This document shows, in pieces, positions 63,462 to 64,000 of a DNA stretch of 64,000 nucleotides (the stretch's first letter is position 1; each line of letters starts with the position of its first letter). The notes under the pieces were generated by a model, which had not been told where the DNA came from, ran no database searches, and saw only the letters and a program-made list of their open reading frames with translations. Source of the stretch: Maribacter_C sp947494565. GTDB lineage: Bacteria; Bacteroidota; Bacteroidia; Flavobacteriales; Flavobacteriaceae. The stretch lies in assembly GCF_047345415.1 (NCBI RefSeq), contig NZ_JBLFEP010000004.1, positions 1 through 64,000 on the forward strand. The letters are read 5' to 3'. The translations under genes and the position numbers were made by a program.

Positions 63462-64000
63462 ATGGAAAAAAGTGCACTACCCGATCCATTTGAAAATGCC
63501 CGTTTGAAAAAGGGGCTTGGTGACCTCAACGATCAAAATGATCCGGTTAAAATGATTTTGCGTCATAAAGATGTGCGTAAAACAGCCCACAACTACAAAA
63601 CATTTCAATCCGAAGCAAAGCCGGGTCGTATTGTAGTTCCCTCCGAGGTGAACATTCGAGAAACACGTCAGATTCCCTTCGAGCTTGACCCTCCGGTTCA
63701 TGGTGCCTACCGCGCTTTAATCGAACCTTGGTTCAAAAGACCTTTGCAGCCTGAATACACCGAAAAACTCAGCGCACAGATTTCAGCCTTGGTCGATGAG
63801 GTGGTTCAGAAGGACAGCTTCGAGGTTATCGAGGAATTCGCATTGGTATTGCAATCACGTGCCTTGACCTTATTATTGAATATTCCATATGAAGAGGCCG
63901 AAACCTGGATTTCTTGGGGTACCCACGTTTTTCGAAGTGAGGACACGGCATTGGATGCCGACAAGGCGAATATTTTATATGACTATATCGATGGGCAGAT
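63462..64000 (+). CDS. cytochrome P450, CYP236-like (5' end only)
   Basis: The frame begins with ATG at 63462 and is open to the window end, giving 179 residues. The helix B'-C region IPFELDPPVHGAYRALIEPW is the conserved P450 pattern (DPPxHxxYR); the heme Cys lies beyond the window. Without a signal peptide it is cytoplasmic. In porphyran-degrading marine flavobacteria, CYP236A enzymes demethylate 6-O-methyl-D-galactose. The AraC regulator and galactan enzymes beside it support that role here, but ferredoxin and reductase partners are not in view. Confidence 0.87.
   Translation, partial: MEKSALPDPFENARLKKGLGDLNDQNDPVKMILRHKDVRKTAHNYKTFQSEAKPGRIVVPSEVNIRETRQIPFELDPPVHGAYRALIEPWFKRPLQPEYTEKLSAQISALVDEVVQKDSFEVIEEFALVLQSRALTLLLNIPYEEAETWISWGTHVFRSEDTALDADKANILYDYIDGQ

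Noticed and set aside
1..64000. CRISPR arrays, rRNA genes, riboswitches and restriction systems
   Set aside because: I looked for regularly spaced short repeats, rRNA segments and known leader motifs on both strands and saw none.

Overview
The window looks like chromosomal DNA of a marine member of the Flavobacteriia (Bacteroidota). The evidence is a fused cbb3 oxidase subunit CcoN-CcoO, promoters of the Bacteroidota type (TAnnTTTG at -7), an IntDOT-type tyrosine recombinase, many secreted S1 sulfatases, and red-algal galactan enzymes (GH117, GH16, GH127) next to a cytochrome P450 of the kind that demethylates 6-O-methyl-galactose. No 16S rRNA or other species marker is present.

Region 1 (1-7.7 kb) is accessory DNA. 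It holds three complete gene cassettes and part of a fourth, separated by four long, foldable attC-like sites. In each complete cassette the inverse core at the 3' end is the exact reverse complement of that cassette's own 5' end, which is the signature of integron-style cassette exchange, but no integron integrase is visible. The cassettes carry a TonB C-terminus, a secreted protein, a reversed 3.5-kb module (ECF sigma factor, small membrane proteins, serine hydrolase) and a two-helix membrane protein. A BfmA/BtgA-like mobilization protein and an IntDOT-type recombinase follow, lying against tRNA-Pro(GGG).

Region 2 (7.9-26.5 kb) is a carbohydrate-scavenging cluster. One operon encodes a DUF5060 putative glycoside hydrolase, a serine hydrolase, a VanX-like dipeptidase and an esterase. 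Next come two sulfatases flanking a BlaI repressor and an M56/BlaR1-like sensor protease that carries seven ankyrin repeats. A secreted oxidation set follows: a GMC dehydrogenase with Fe-S cysteines and its small subunit, a secreted Gfo/Idh/MocA oxidoreductase and two tandem TIM-barrel isomerase-like proteins. Two alpha/beta hydrolases close the cluster.

Region 3 (26.6-44.9 kb) is a low-oxygen respiration island: two universal stress proteins, two Crp/Fnr regulators, the complete cbb3 oxidase and its assembly genes (ccoI, ccoS, ccoNO, ccoQ, ccoP, ccoG, fixH, safE-like), tryptophan 2,3-dioxygenase, an unrecognised 598-residue protein and hemN. Five promoters in this region have an FNR-type box (TGAy-N4-rTCA), each exactly 23 nt upstream of a -7 element. 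This defines one regulon that includes the unknown 598-residue protein.

Region 4 (45.1-64 kb) is a red-algal galactan utilization locus on the + strand: sulfatase, FAD oxidoreductase, FMN-attachment protein, GH117, sulfatase, GH117, sulfatase, GH127, MFS sugar porter, GH16 and sulfatase, mostly coupled by ATGA overlaps. A convergent AraC-family regulator and a divergent, truncated P450 follow. The GH16 would cut the polymer, the sulfatases and P450 would strip its substituents, GH117 and GH127 would release anhydro-sugars, and the MFS protein would import sugar. No SusC/SusD pair lies in the window.
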